From an uncultured Oscillibacter sp. (GTDB lineage: Bacteria; Bacillota; Clostridia; Oscillospirales; Oscillospiraceae): a stretch of 40,177 bases of DNA. The stretch covers positions 6,417 through 46,593 of the forward strand of contig CAJTSM010000005.1 in the NCBI GenBank assembly GCA_910578935.1. The letters run 5' to 3'. Of this stretch, positions 32,199-40,177 are shown in pieces. Numbering within the stretch: position 1 is the first letter of the stretch; every line of letters begins with the position of its first letter. The notes under the pieces were generated by a model that had not been told where the DNA came from, searched no databases, and was given only the letters and a program-made list of their open reading frames with translations. Made by a program: the position numbers and the translations under genes.

Positions 32199-35100
32199 GT
32201 GTACTTAAAAGCATTGGAGATTCAGGGCTTCAAGTCCTTTCCGGACAAGACTCTTTTGAATTTTGGCGAGGACATCACCGCCATTGTGGGCCCCAACGGC
32301 TCGGGGAAATCCAATATCTCCGACGCCATCCGCTGGGTCATGGGCGAACAGAGCGCCAAGGGACTTCGGGGCGCGAAGATGGAGGACGTCATCTTCGGCG
32401 GCACGGAGCAGAGAAAACAGGTGGGCTTTGCCCAGGTGACCCTGGTGCTGGACAACACGGAGCGGATCTTCCCCTCCATGGAGGAGGCGGAGGTGGCGGT
32501 CACCCGGCGGTATTACCGCAGCGGGGAGAGCGAATACTATATCAACCGCCAGTCCGTGCGGCTCAAGGACGTGACGGAGTTGTTTTTAGATACCGGTTTG
32601 GGCCGGGAGGGCTATTCCATCATCGGCCAGGGCAAGATCGACGAGATCCTCTCCACCCGGAGCAGCGAGCGCCGGGAGATTTTCGAGGAGGCCGCCGGCA
32701 TCTCCCGCTTCCGCCACCGGAAGGAGGAGGCGGAGCGGAAGCTGGAGCGGACGGAGGAAAACCTGGTCCGCATCAACGACAAGATCTCCGAGCTGGAGCT
32801 CCAGGTGGAGCCCCTGCGGGACCAGGCGGAGAAGGCGAAACAGTACTTGATCCTTCGGGACGAGCTGCGGATCTTGGAAATCTCCGTCTGGCTGGAAAAT
32901 CTGGACGCCTTGAAAATCAGCGCCCGGAAGCTGGAACTGGATTTCCGCGCCGCCGAAAAGGAGCGGGATGAAGCCCGGGCGGCGCTGGACGCCCTCTACG
33001 CCGAGGGGGAGCGTTTCGGCGAGGAGATGCGGCGAAAGGACATGGAGGCGGAGCGGGTCCGGGAGGAGGCCGGGGGACTGGACGCCCAGGCCAAGGACCA
33101 GTCCGCCGCCATCGCGGTGCTGGAAAGCGGCATTGCCCACAATCAGGAGAACATCGACCGGGCCCGGGCGGAGCTGGTGGAGTCCGACAGCCGGGCCGGG
33201 GGACTGGCGGCCCAGTCCGCCCAGGAGAAGGAGCGGGCGGAGGGCCTGTCCCGGCGGCTGGAGGAGCTGAACGCCGGTTTGGAGGCCCTTTTGGAAAAGG
33301 CCCGGGCCGCCGCGGCCCAAGCGGGAGGCCAGCAGTCTGAGGCGGAGGCCCTCCGGGGACGGGAGGCCATGGCCGTGGCCGCCGCCGCCGACCGGCGTGC
33401 CGAAGCCGCCGCCATCGCCGCCGAAGACGGGCAGCTGGAGGAGCGGCGTAAGACCGTGGAGGCGGAAATGACTTCCGCGCAGGAGCGGCTGGAGCAAGCC
33501 CGGACAGAGGCCAGGGCCAACCGCCGCGCACTGGAAGACGCCCGGGAGGAGGCCCAGGCTGCCGCCAACATCATCGCGGGCCACAGCCTTCGGATGGAGG
33601 AGCGGGAGAAAAAAGCCGCCGCCGCGTCGGACAGGCGGATGAAGCTGACCATGGACGCGGGGGCTCTGGAGAACCGCATCCGGCTCTTGACGGAGATGGA
33701 GAAGGATTACGAGGGCTTTTCCAAGGCCGTCAAACTGGTGTGCCAGAACAATCTCCGGGGAGTCCACGGCCCCGTGGCGGGGCTGATGAGGACTGAACAG
33801 CAGTATACCGTGGCCATTGAGATTGCCTTGGGGGCAGGCCTCCAAAACATCGTGGTGGACCGGGAAGAGGACGCGAAGGCCGCCATCGGCTTTCTGAAGC
33901 AGCGGGAGGCCGGCCGGGCCACCTTCCTGCCCCTCAGCGCGATTCGGGGGGAGGAACTGCGGCCAAACGGCGTGGAGAAGGAATTTGGCTTTGTGGGGAT
34001 TGCCTCCCGGTTGGTGAGCTTTGACCCGAAATATCAGAACATTTTTCAAAATCTCCTGGGCCGGACGGTCATAGCAGAGGACCTGGACTGCGGGATCGCG
34101 ATGGCCCGAAAGTACCATAACGCCTTTCGTATCGTCACCCTGGACGGCCAGGTCATCAACCGGGGCGGGTCCATGACCGGCGGTTCCGCCTCCCGGAATT
34201 CCGGCGTGCTGAGCCGGGCGGCGGAGCTGGAAAAGCTCCAAGCCCGGGCGGAGAAGATGCGGGAGCAGCTGGAGGCCGCCAAGCGAGAGGAGGAAGCCGT
34301 CCAGCGGGACCTCTCCGCCGCCCGCTATGACCTGGAAACCGCTGAGGGCCAGCGCCGCCAGGCGGAGGACGAAGTCCTGCGGCTGGAGGGCACGAAACAT
34401 CATTTTGACATTCTGCTTAGATCCCTGGACGAGAATTTAGAGAACCTGACAGGGGAGCTGGAGAGCCTCACCGGACATCTGGAGGATAACCGGCGGCGGA
34501 AGGAGCAGGCGGAACAGGCCATTGCCCAGCGGGAGGCCGAGGCGGCAAAATACCGGGAGCAGGCCGGCCGGGCTCTTTCCGGACAATCGGAGCTGCTGGC
34601 CCAGTCCAACGCCCTGACCGAGGAGGTCACGGCGAAAAAGGAAGAACTGGCGGCGCTGGCCGCCGGGCGGGACGCCGCCCTCCGGCGCTCTGTGGACCTC
34701 CGCCGCCTGGCGGCGGAGCTGACGGGGAACCGGGAGGAGAAAGAGCGGACCCTGGGGAAGTACCAGGAGGCCATAGGAAAGGCACAGGCGGAAATTGCCC
34801 GCCGCCGGGCGGATATGAGCGCCCTGGACGAACGGAGAAAGAACTGCCAGGAACGCCTGAGCGCCTTGAGCGGCGAAAAGATGGCCCTGGAGGCCCGGCG
34901 CACCGCCCAGAACAAAGCCAGTCAGGAGATGAACGAGAACCTTTTGAATCTGGAGCGCTCCGCCTCCCGGCTGGAGCAGAAGCTGGCCACTTCCGGCATG
35001 GAGGAAAAGCAGATTATCGACCGCCTTTGGGAACACTACGAGCTGAGTCACAGCGACGCCCAGCAGCAGCGCGTCGAGCTGGAGAGCGTTCCCAAGGCTG

Positions 35101-35759
35101 CCCGCCGGATCGGAGAGCTGAAAAAGGGGATCGCCGCCCTGGGAACGCCGAATATTGGCGCCATCGAGGAGTATGAGCGGGTGAACACCCGGTATACGTA
35201 TCTGACGGACCAGCGGGACGATGTGGAGAAAGCCAAGGGGGAGCTGGAAACCATCATCGGCGGCATCACCGGGGAGATGACCCGGATTTTCGCCGAGCAG
35301 TTTCAGCTGCTGAACGAAAGCTTCCAGGCCACCTTCCTGGAGATGTTCGGCGGCGGGCAGGCCCGGCTGGAGCTGGAGGACGAGGCCGATATCCTGAACT
35401 GCGGCATTGAAATCAAGGCCCAGCCGCCGGGGAAGACGCTGAAAACCATTTCGCTGCTGTCCGGCGGAGAAAAGGCGTTTGTGGCTATCGCCCTGTACTT
35501 TTCCATTTTGAAAGTTCACCCCACGCCTTTTTGCGTCATGGATGAGATTGAGGCGGCTCTGGACGACGTGAACGTCACCCGCTACGCCCGGTACATGCGG
35601 GGCCTTGCGGGGAAAACCCAGTTCATCGTCATCACCCACCGCCGGGGCACTATGGAAGAGGCCGACGTCCTGTATGGCGTGACCATGCAGGAAAAAGGCG
35701 TGAGCAAAATCCTGACCATCAATCTGAATGATATGGCAAAGGAATTGGATATCCAATAA
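32199..35759 (+). CDS. smc: Chromosome segregation protein SMC
   Basis: 1186-residue condensin ATPase that organises and segregates the chromosome with ScpA/ScpB. N-terminal half-ATPase 'GFKSF' and Walker A 'GPNGSGKSN' at residues 31-39; long coiled coil (about 170-500, very rich in E/A/R); hinge about 500-670 ('GFSKAVKLVCQNNLRGVHGP', 'GGSMTGGSASR'); second coiled coil; C-terminal half with signature 'LSGGEKAFVAIALYF' near 1087 and Walker B 'CVMDEIEAALDD'. Starts at GTG 32199, with AGAGGTG five bases upstream. ftsY follows after 51 bases, the usual Bacillota order, but rnc is not adjacent. Confidence 0.97.
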   Translation: MYLKALEIQGFKSFPDKTLLNFGEDITAIVGPNGSGKSNISDAIRWVMGEQSAKGLRGAKMEDVIFGGTEQRKQVGFAQVTLVLDNTERIFPSMEEAEVAVTRRYYRSGESEYYINRQSVRLKDVTELFLDTGLGREGYSIIGQGKIDEILSTRSSERREIFEEAAGISRFRHRKEEAERKLERTEENLVRINDKISELELQVEPLRDQAEKAKQYLILRDELRILEISVWLENLDALKISARKLELDFRAAEKERDEARAALDALYAEGERFGEEMRRKDMEAERVREEAGGLDAQAKDQSAAIAVLESGIAHNQENIDRARAELVESDSRAGGLAAQSAQEKERAEGLSRRLEELNAGLEALLEKARAAAAQAGGQQSEAEALRGREAMAVAAAADRRAEAAAIAAEDGQLEERRKTVEAEMTSAQERLEQARTEARANRRALEDAREEAQAAANIIAGHSLRMEEREKKAAAASDRRMKLTMDAGALENRIRLLTEMEKDYEGFSKAVKLVCQNNLRGVHGPVAGLMRTEQQYTVAIEIALGAGLQNIVVDREEDAKAAIGFLKQREAGRATFLPLSAIRGEELRPNGVEKEFGFVGIASRLVSFDPKYQNIFQNLLGRTVIAEDLDCGIAMARKYHNAFRIVTLDGQVINRGGSMTGGSASRNSGVLSRAAELEKLQARAEKMREQLEAAKREEEAVQRDLSAARYDLETAEGQRRQAEDEVLRLEGTKHHFDILLRSLDENLENLTGELESLTGHLEDNRRRKEQAEQAIAQREAEAAKYREQAGRALSGQSELLAQSNALTEEVTAKKEELAALAAGRDAALRRSVDLRRLAAELTGNREEKERTLGKYQEAIGKAQAEIARRRADMSALDERRKNCQERLSALSGEKMALEARRTAQNKASQEMNENLLNLERSASRLEQKLATSGMEEKQIIDRLWEHYELSHSDAQQQRVELESVPKAARRIGELKKGIAALGTPNIGAIEEYERVNTRYTYLTDQRDDVEKAKGELETIIGGITGEMTRIFAEQFQLLNESFQATFLEMFGGGQARLELEDEADILNCGIEIKAQPPGKTLKTISLLSGGEKAFVAIALYFSILKVHPTPFCVMDEIEAALDDVNVTRYARYMRGLAGKTQFIVITHRRGTMEEADVLYGVTMQEKGVSKILTINLNDMAKELDIQ

Positions 35760-35810
35760 ATAGAATGTAGAGTACAGCTATTTTCATGGCTGAGACATCA
35801 AGGAGGACCT

Positions 35811-36683
35811 ATGGGTTTCTTTGACAAGCTGAAAAAAATCACCACCAACATTTTCAACACCTATACCGAAGCCGACGAGACATTCTTCGAGGAGCTGGAG
35901 GAAACCCTCATCCTCTCCGACTTCGGCATGGAGATTGCCGTAGACACGGTGGAAAAGCTCCGGGAGAAGGTCCGCAGAGAAAAACTCGTGAGCCAGGAGG
36001 AGGTCCGGGCGGCCCTGCGGGAGATCATCGTGGAGGCCCTGAACGTGGGCACCACGGAGGTGAACGTCTCCACCTCCCCCTGCGTCTTCCTCTTCATCGG
36101 GGTCAACGGCGTGGGCAAGACCACCTCCATCGGGAAGATGGCGAACCTCCTGCGCTACGGCGGGAAAAAGTGCCTTCTCTGCGCGGCGGACACCTTCCGG
36201 GCGGCGGCGGCGGACCAGCTTGAAATTTGGTCCGAGCGGGCGAAAGCCGACCTGATCCGCCAGCACGAGGGGGCGGACCCCGGCGCGGTGCTCTTCGACG
36301 CCCTCCAGGCCGCCAAGGCCCGGGGCGTGGACGTGGTCCTCTGCGACACGGCGGGGCGGCTCCACAATAAGCAGAACCTCATGGCGGAGCTTCGTAAGCT
36401 GTCGAAAATCATCGACCGGGAGTGTCCTGGCGCGGCCCGGGAGACCCTGCTGGTGCTGGACGCCACCACGGGCCAAAACGGTCTGGTCCAGGCCAAGACC
36501 TTCAAGGAGGCGGCGGGGCTGACGGGTATTATCCTGACCAAGCTGGACGGCACCGCCAAGGGCGGCATCGCCGTGGCCATCGCCCAGGAGCTGGGCGTCC
36601 CCGTAAAGTTCGCCGGCGTGGGAGAGGGCATTGACGACCTCCGGCCCTTTGATTCGGAGGAATACGCGGAAGCGATTATTTAA
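35811..36683 (+). CDS. ftsY: Signal recognition particle receptor FtsY
   Basis: GTPase that docks SRP-bound ribosomes at the membrane. 290 residues, a short form: a minimal N domain without the long acidic A domain of proteobacterial FtsY. Amphipathic N-terminus 'MGFFDKLKKITTNIFN', G1 'GVNGVGKTTSIGKMA', 'AADTFRAAAADQLEIW', G3 'DTAGRLHNKQNLMAEL', 'LLVLDATTGQNGL' and G4 'LTKLDGTAKGG', then 'GVGEGIDDLRPFD'. AAGGAGG precedes the ATG at 35811. The end is followed immediately by the next gene's ribosome site, so it starts a compact operon. Confidence 0.96.
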   Translation: MGFFDKLKKITTNIFNTYTEADETFFEELEETLILSDFGMEIAVDTVEKLREKVRREKLVSQEEVRAALREIIVEALNVGTTEVNVSTSPCVFLFIGVNGVGKTTSIGKMANLLRYGGKKCLLCAADTFRAAAADQLEIWSERAKADLIRQHEGADPGAVLFDALQAAKARGVDVVLCDTAGRLHNKQNLMAELRKLSKIIDRECPGAARETLLVLDATTGQNGLVQAKTFKEAAGLTGIILTKLDGTAKGGIAVAIAQELGVPVKFAGVGEGIDDLRPFDSEEYAEAII

Positions 36684-36697
36684 AGGAGGCGGGCGCT

Positions 36698-36937
36698 GTG
36701 TTTGACCACTGCCCCCGCTGCGGCGAGGCGTTAAAGCCGGGCTTTCTGCGAACCGGCCAGCGCAATATCCTATGGACGCCCAACGGCGGAAAATCCAGAT
36801 TTACGTTTCATCCCATATGGGAAGAGGAGTTTTCTCTCCCGGGGGAGAGTCTGTGGAGCGGCGCAAGGTGCCCCGCCCGGCACTGTGAGAAGTGCGGCCT
36901 GATTTTGATTGAGACAAAAGAGGAGGAATCGATTTGA
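36698..36937 (+). CDS. Small zinc-ribbon protein of unknown function (PF20097-like)
   Basis: 79 residues with two CxxC pairs, 'CPRCGEALKPG' near the start and 'CEKCGLILIE' near the end, likely to bind one zinc. The middle 'GQRNILWTPNGGKSRF' resembles the small family listed as PF20097/DUF6487, whose role is unknown; this is a judgement by eye. GTG start at 36698, AAGGAGG nine bases upstream. Its stop overlaps the rph TTG start (TTGA), so it is translated with the RNase PH gene. Confidence 0.7.
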   Translation: MFDHCPRCGEALKPGFLRTGQRNILWTPNGGKSRFTFHPIWEEEFSLPGESLWSGARCPARHCEKCGLILIETKEEESI

Positions 36938-37656
36938 CCAGAGAGGACGGCCGGGCGGCGAGCGAGCTGCGGCCTGTGAAGATCACCACCGATTTCATAA
37001 AATTCGCTGAAGGCAGCTGTCTGATCCAATGCGGGGACACCATGGTCCTCTGCTGCGCCAGCGTGGAGGAGAAGACCCCGCCCCACGTCCCCTACGGGGA
37101 GGGCTGGGTTACCGCCGAGTACTCCATGCTGCCCCGGGCCAACCGGGAGCGGAGCCGCCGGGACGTGGCCAAGCTGAAATTGTCCCCCCGGAGCGCCGAG
37201 ATCCAGCGTCTGGTGGGCCGGTCCCTCCGTTCCGCTGTGGACAGACGCAAGCTGGGGGAGCGGACTATCACGATCGACTGCGACGTGCTCCAGGGGGACG
37301 GGGGGACCCGTACCGCCTCCGTCACCGGGGGCTTTGTGGCCCTGGCCCTGGCCTGCCGGCGGCTGGTGGAAAACGGCGACCTGGGAGCCAGCCCCATCCG
37401 GCATTACGTCACCGGCGTCTCCGCCGGCATTGTGAAGGACACTCCTCTGCTGGATCTCCGCTACAGTGAGGACAGCCGGGCTCAGGTAGATTTGAACTGC
37501 GTGATGAACGAGCTGGGGGAGCTGATTGAAATTCAGGGCACCGGCGAGGGCCGGGCCTTTAGCCCCGCGGAGCAGCAGGAGCTGGTCCGGCTGTGTACCA
37601 AAGGCTGCAAGGAATTGCTTGCCATACAGAAAGAAGCGTTGGGAGGTAGATTTTGA
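36934..37656 (+). CDS. rph: Ribonuclease PH
   Basis: Phosphorolytic 3' exoribonuclease that trims tRNA and other RNA ends. 240 residues, normal length. Motifs: 'GDTMVLCCASVEEKTPPHVP', 'EYSMLPRANRERSRRD', 'EIQRLVGRSLRSAVDRRKLG', 'ITIDCDVLQGDGGTRTASVT' and 'EIQGTGEGRAFSPAEQQEL'. The start is TTG at 36934, with AGGAGG (36921-36926) seven bases upstream. The stop overlaps the rdgB ATG by one base (TGATG). Confidence 0.95.
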   Translation: MTREDGRAASELRPVKITTDFIKFAEGSCLIQCGDTMVLCCASVEEKTPPHVPYGEGWVTAEYSMLPRANRERSRRDVAKLKLSPRSAEIQRLVGRSLRSAVDRRKLGERTITIDCDVLQGDGGTRTASVTGGFVALALACRRLVENGDLGASPIRHYVTGVSAGIVKDTPLLDLRYSEDSRAQVDLNCVMNELGELIEIQGTGEGRAFSPAEQQELVRLCTKGCKELLAIQKEALGGRF

Positions 37657-38267
37657 TGCCTGAGAAATTTGTGCTGGCCACCCACAATCCCGGGAAGCTG
37701 GCGGAAATGAAGGCGATTTTATCCGGCTTGGGCGTGGAGGTTGTCAGCCCCGCGGAGGCGGGTGTGGAGGTGGACGTAGAGGAAACCGGGGCCACCTTCG
37801 CGGAAAACGCCATGCTGAAGGCGAAAGCCGTCTGCGCAGCGGCGGGCCTGCCCGCCATCGCCGACGACTCCGGCCTCTGCGTCAACGCCCTGAACGGCGG
37901 TCCCGGGGTTTACTCCGCCCGCTACGGCGGGGAGGGCCTGGACGACCGGGGGCGGTGCATGCTGCTGCTGCGGTCCATGCGGGGCCAGACCACCCGGGCG
38001 GCCCACTTTGCATGCGCGGTGGCCTGCGCCTTTCCGGGCGGGGACACGCTGACGGCGGAGGGCCGCTGCGACGGGGCCATTGCCTTCGCCCCTCTGGGGG
38101 AGGGCGGCTTCGGCTACGACCCGGTATTTCTGATTCCGGAGAAGGGGAAGACCTTCGGGCAGATCAGCCCGGAGGAGAAGAGCGGAATTTCCCACCGGGG
38201 AAAGGCCCTGGCGGCCTTTGCGCAGAAGCTGGAGGCGTATTTGAACAAAGGGGAAGCAGGAGCGTGA
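37656..38267 (+). CDS. rdgB: XTP/dITP diphosphatase (RdgB/HAM1 family)
   Basis: Hydrolyses XTP, ITP and dITP, preventing their incorporation into nucleic acids. 203 residues. Motifs: 'FVLATHNPGKLAEMKAIL', 'ETGATFAENAMLKAKAV', 'IADDSGLCVNALNGGPGVYS', 'FGYDPVFLIPEKGKTFG' and 'EEKSGISHRGKAL'. ATG at 37656 with GGAGG nine bases upstream; it overlaps the rph stop. The rph-rdgB order is conserved in Bacillota. Its stop overlaps the next start as GTGA. Confidence 0.95.
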   Translation: MPEKFVLATHNPGKLAEMKAILSGLGVEVVSPAEAGVEVDVEETGATFAENAMLKAKAVCAAAGLPAIADDSGLCVNALNGGPGVYSARYGGEGLDDRGRCMLLLRSMRGQTTRAAHFACAVACAFPGGDTLTAEGRCDGAIAFAPLGEGGFGYDPVFLIPEKGKTFGQISPEEKSGISHRGKALAAFAQKLEAYLNKGEAGA

Positions 38268-38404
38268 ACGGCATCAAGACCATGCTTTTGGGAATTGCGC
38301 TGAGCCTGTCGGGCATCGCGTTTTCCCTTAACAATGTCGTTGGTATTGGTTGCGGCGCCGGCGGTCTTCTTCTGGCCGTAATCGGACTTTTGAAAGGAGA
38401 TTGA
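38264..38404 (+). CDS. 46-residue membrane peptide
   Basis: Short ORF overlapping the rdgB stop (GTGA) and ending 3 bases before the yhbY start. Two hydrophobic helices, about residues 6-22 ('MLLGIALSLSGIAFSL') and 25-42 ('VVGIGCGAGGLLLAVIGLL'), joined by two asparagines; glycine-rich, no charged residues in the helices, KGD at the end. The start is GTG with a weak CAGGAGC just upstream. Its fixed place in the overlap chain and hydrophobic periodicity argue for a real gene. Function unknown. Confidence 0.6.
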   Translation: MNGIKTMLLGIALSLSGIAFSLNNVVGIGCGAGGLLLAVIGLLKGD

Positions 38405-38407
38405 GCA

Positions 38408-38734
38408 TTGGAGTTGACAAGCAAACAGCGGGCCCAATTGCGGGGCTTGGCAAACGGCATTGACACCATCCTCCAGGTCGGCAAGGACGGCATCGGGGAG
38501 AACCTCATCAAGCAGGCGGACGACGCCCTGGAGGCCCGGGAGCTCATCAAAGGCAAGGTGCTGGACAACAACCTGGAATACGACGCCCGGACGGCGGCGG
38601 AGGAACTGGCCAAGGCCACCCGCAGCGAGGTGGTCCAGGTCATCGGGACCAAGTTCGTCCTGTACCGGGAAACCCACTCCAAGCCCAAGGAAAAGCGCAT
38701 CCAATTGGTAAAAGAACGGAAAAGGAAACCGTGA
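38408..38734 (+). CDS. yhbY: YhbY/CRM-domain RNA-binding protein
   Basis: 108-residue ribosome-associated protein with a CRM domain: 'LTSKQRAQLRGLANGIDTIL', 'QVGKDGIGENLIKQADDAL', 'ELIKGKVL' and 'VQVIGTKFVLYRE' (the GxxG-type loop plus following strand). Relatives bind the large-subunit assembly intermediate. The start is TTG at 38408, with AAGGAGA (38394-38400) seven bases upstream. nadD follows after 25 bases, the common Bacillota neighbour. Confidence 0.92.
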   Translation: MELTSKQRAQLRGLANGIDTILQVGKDGIGENLIKQADDALEARELIKGKVLDNNLEYDARTAAEELAKATRSEVVQVIGTKFVLYRETHSKPKEKRIQLVKERKRKP

Positions 38735-38759
38735 GCCGGTTCGGGAGGAGGCTTCCATT

Positions 38760-39950
38760 TTGAAGATCGGCGTATATGGCGGGGCCTTCAACCCGCCGCA
38801 CCTGGGACATATTACCGCAGCAAGAGCGGTATTCGGGCTTTTGAAGCTGGATAAACTCTTGGTGATCCCCACGGGACACCCGCCCCATAAAACCCTTCCC
38901 TCCGGCAGCCCCACGCCGGACCAGCGGCTGGAGATGACCCGTCTTGCCATGGAGCAGACCGGCCTGGGAAGCCGGGCGGAGATTTTGGACCTGGAGATCC
39001 GGCGGGAGGGGAGCAGCTACACCGCCGACACCCTGGCCCGGCTGCGGGAACAGTACCCGGAGGATGAACTGTGGTTGCTGATGGGCACCGACATGTTTCT
39101 CACCTTCCACACCTGGCACGAGCCGGAGCGCATCCTCTCCCTGGCGGGGATTGCCGCTTTCGGGCGGACGGAAACGGACACGGAGGAGCTGTTTGCCGTC
39201 CAGCGGGATTCCCTCTGCCGGAGGTATCCTCAGGCGCGGATCTTTACGCTCAGCATCCCCGGCGTGGTGGACGTATCATCCACAGAGCTGCGGGACCGGC
39301 TGGCGAAGGGGGAGGAGGGAAGCCTCCTGGCCCCGGCGGTGTACGGTTATATCCTCCGGGAAAAGCTCTACGGCACGGCGGCGGATTTGAAACGCCTGAC
39401 TCTGGAGCAGCTCCGGCCCGTGGCCCTGAGCTGCCTGAACCACCGGCGGATTCCCCATGTCCTGGGTACGGAACAGGAGGCTGTCCGCCTGGCAAAGCGC
39501 TGGGGAGCGGATGTGGACAAGGCCCGGCGGGCCGCCCTGCTCCACGACTGCACGAAGAAGCTGAGCCTCTCGGAGCAGCTGGCCCTGGCGGAGCGTTTTC
39601 AGGTTCCCCTGGATGAAATGGAGCGGAGGGAGATCAAGCTGCTCCACGCCAAGACCGGGGCAGGCGTCGCCGAGGCGGTGTTCGGCACGGACGGGGAGAT
39701 TACCAACGCCATCCGCTGGCACACCACCGGACGGGGAAATATGACGCTTTTGGAAAAAGTCATTTATCTTGCGGATTACATTGAGCCCAACCGGGACTTT
39801 CCCGGCGTGGAGGACCTGCGGCAGGCCTGTTATAAGGACTTGGACGGGGGGCTGCTGCTGGGCCTGGAGATGACCATCGGGGAGATGGAGAGCCGGAACG
39901 CGCCGATCCATCCCAAGACCCTGGAAGCCAGGGACGCGCTGAAAGGATAG
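38760..39950 (+). CDS. nadD: Fusion: nicotinate-nucleotide adenylyltransferase (NadD) + HD-domain YqeK hydrolase
   Basis: 396 residues in one frame. Residues 1-200 are NadD: 'GVYGGAFNPPHLGHITAA' (HxGH), 'PTGHPPHKTLP', 'DELWLLMGTDMFLTFHTW' and 'VDVSSTELRDRLAKG', converting NaMN to deamido-NAD. Residues about 205-396 are YqeK: 'RRIPHVLGTEQEAVRLAKRW', the HD metal pair in 'ALLHDCTKKLS', 'AIRWHTTGRGNMTLLEKVIY' and 'LADYIEPNRDFPGV', a symmetric Ap4A hydrolase family. nadD and yqeK are adjacent genes in Bacillus. The start is TTG at 38760, with GGGAGGAGG eight bases upstream. Confidence 0.93.
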   Translation: MKIGVYGGAFNPPHLGHITAARAVFGLLKLDKLLVIPTGHPPHKTLPSGSPTPDQRLEMTRLAMEQTGLGSRAEILDLEIRREGSSYTADTLARLREQYPEDELWLLMGTDMFLTFHTWHEPERILSLAGIAAFGRTETDTEELFAVQRDSLCRRYPQARIFTLSIPGVVDVSSTELRDRLAKGEEGSLLAPAVYGYILREKLYGTAADLKRLTLEQLRPVALSCLNHRRIPHVLGTEQEAVRLAKRWGADVDKARRAALLHDCTKKLSLSEQLALAERFQVPLDEMERREIKLLHAKTGAGVAEAVFGTDGEITNAIRWHTTGRGNMTLLEKVIYLADYIEPNRDFPGVEDLRQACYKDLDGGLLLGLEMTIGEMESRNAPIHPKTLEARDALKG

Positions 39951-39960
39951 AGAGAATGAC

Positions 39961-40177
39961 ATGAGCAACGTTGGAAAGCGGCTGGCGGGAGGCCAGGGAC
40001 CCAAGCCCCCCCGGAAAGGGAAGCTGACCCGCCAGCAGATCATTTTGATTGTGGTGGTCGCGGTGCTGGCCGTCGCGCTGGCGGTGACGCTGGCCCTGCG
40101 GAGCCTGTTTGTCCGGCCGGAGATTCCCAAGCGGAACGACCCGCAAAACACCCAGGACTTGGATGGGGACGGCCGGC
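39961..40177 (+). CDS. Membrane protein, N-terminal fragment (possibly LCP family), cut by window end
   Basis: Open from ATG 39961 to the window edge (72 codons). A basic cytoplasmic tail of about 26 residues is followed by one strong membrane helix ('ILIVVVAVLAVALAVTLAL', about residues 28-48), then a polar extracellular segment. This resembles the start of LytR-CpsA-Psr wall-polymer transferases, often found after nadD/yqeK in Clostridia, but the catalytic part is not in view and the identity is a guess from position. AAAGGAT upstream is a weak site. Confidence 0.45.
   Translation, partial: MSNVGKRLAGGQGPKPPRKGKLTRQQIILIVVVAVLAVALAVTLALRSLFVRPEIPKRNDPQNTQDLDGDGR

Overview
The window is about 40 kb of GC-rich chromosomal DNA, densely packed with housekeeping genes. 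Gene content and order (tilS-hpt-ftsH, smc-ftsY, rph-rdgB-yhbY-nadD/yqeK), a MurT/GatD-type pair, an S-layer-homology protein, a K+-dependent membrane pyrophosphatase and strong AGGAGG-type ribosome binding sites point to a Gram-positive anaerobe of the Bacillota, class Clostridia. The Oscillospiraceae (Flavonifractor/Oscillibacter-like gut bacteria) are the most likely family. That placement is inference; no rRNA is present to confirm it. I saw no tRNA, rRNA, CRISPR array, prophage or complete insertion sequence.

Layout. 1-2780: end of tilS, then hpt and ftsH, closed by a hairpin shared with the convergent gdhA. 2791-10107, all on the minus strand: glutamate dehydrogenase, a SleB-type wall hydrolase, a MurT plus GatD-like pair whose amidotransferase appears to have lost its catalytic residues, a cyclase-family metal hydrolase overlapping murT, and mnmG. 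10108-12880 is an accessory strip: a long repeat-rich gap, an XRE regulator divergent from a small ORF, a membrane-anchored phosphoesterase, a self-contained transcription unit encoding a 27-residue peptide, and one copy of an intergenic repeat. 12879-17952: IseA-like lipoprotein, membrane pyrophosphatase, a double-OB-fold SSB-like protein and a DUF362 ferredoxin-type protein. 18151-28107, all plus strand: ddl and murF (the D-Ala-D-Ala branch of peptidoglycan synthesis), an ABC-F ATPase, a YdcF-like membrane protein, a small flavodoxin, prfA, a single polypeptide joining threonylcarbamoyl-AMP synthase to dephospho-CoA kinase, and an M18 aminopeptidase. 28161-31703: an SLH protein and an AgrA/AgrC-like two-component pair with no peptide-signal genes, flanked by two inverted copies of the intergenic repeat. 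32199-40177: smc, ftsY and a tightly overlapped operon (zinc-ribbon protein, rph, rdgB, a 46-residue membrane peptide, yhbY, a nadD-yqeK fusion and the start of a membrane protein), rich in GTG and TTG starts.

How the genes fit together. Cell-wall functions recur: ddl, murF, murT/gatD-like, the SleB-type hydrolase, the IseA-like inhibitor and the SLH protein. RNA and translation functions form a second theme: tilS, mnmG, the Sua5 domain, prfA, rph, yhbY and ABC-F. The best candidates for undescribed biology are the apparently inactive GatD partner of MurT together with its co-translated cyclase-family hydrolase, the Sua5-CoaE fusion, the 27-residue peptide transcription unit, the XRE/small-ORF divergon and the three-copy hairpin repeat family.
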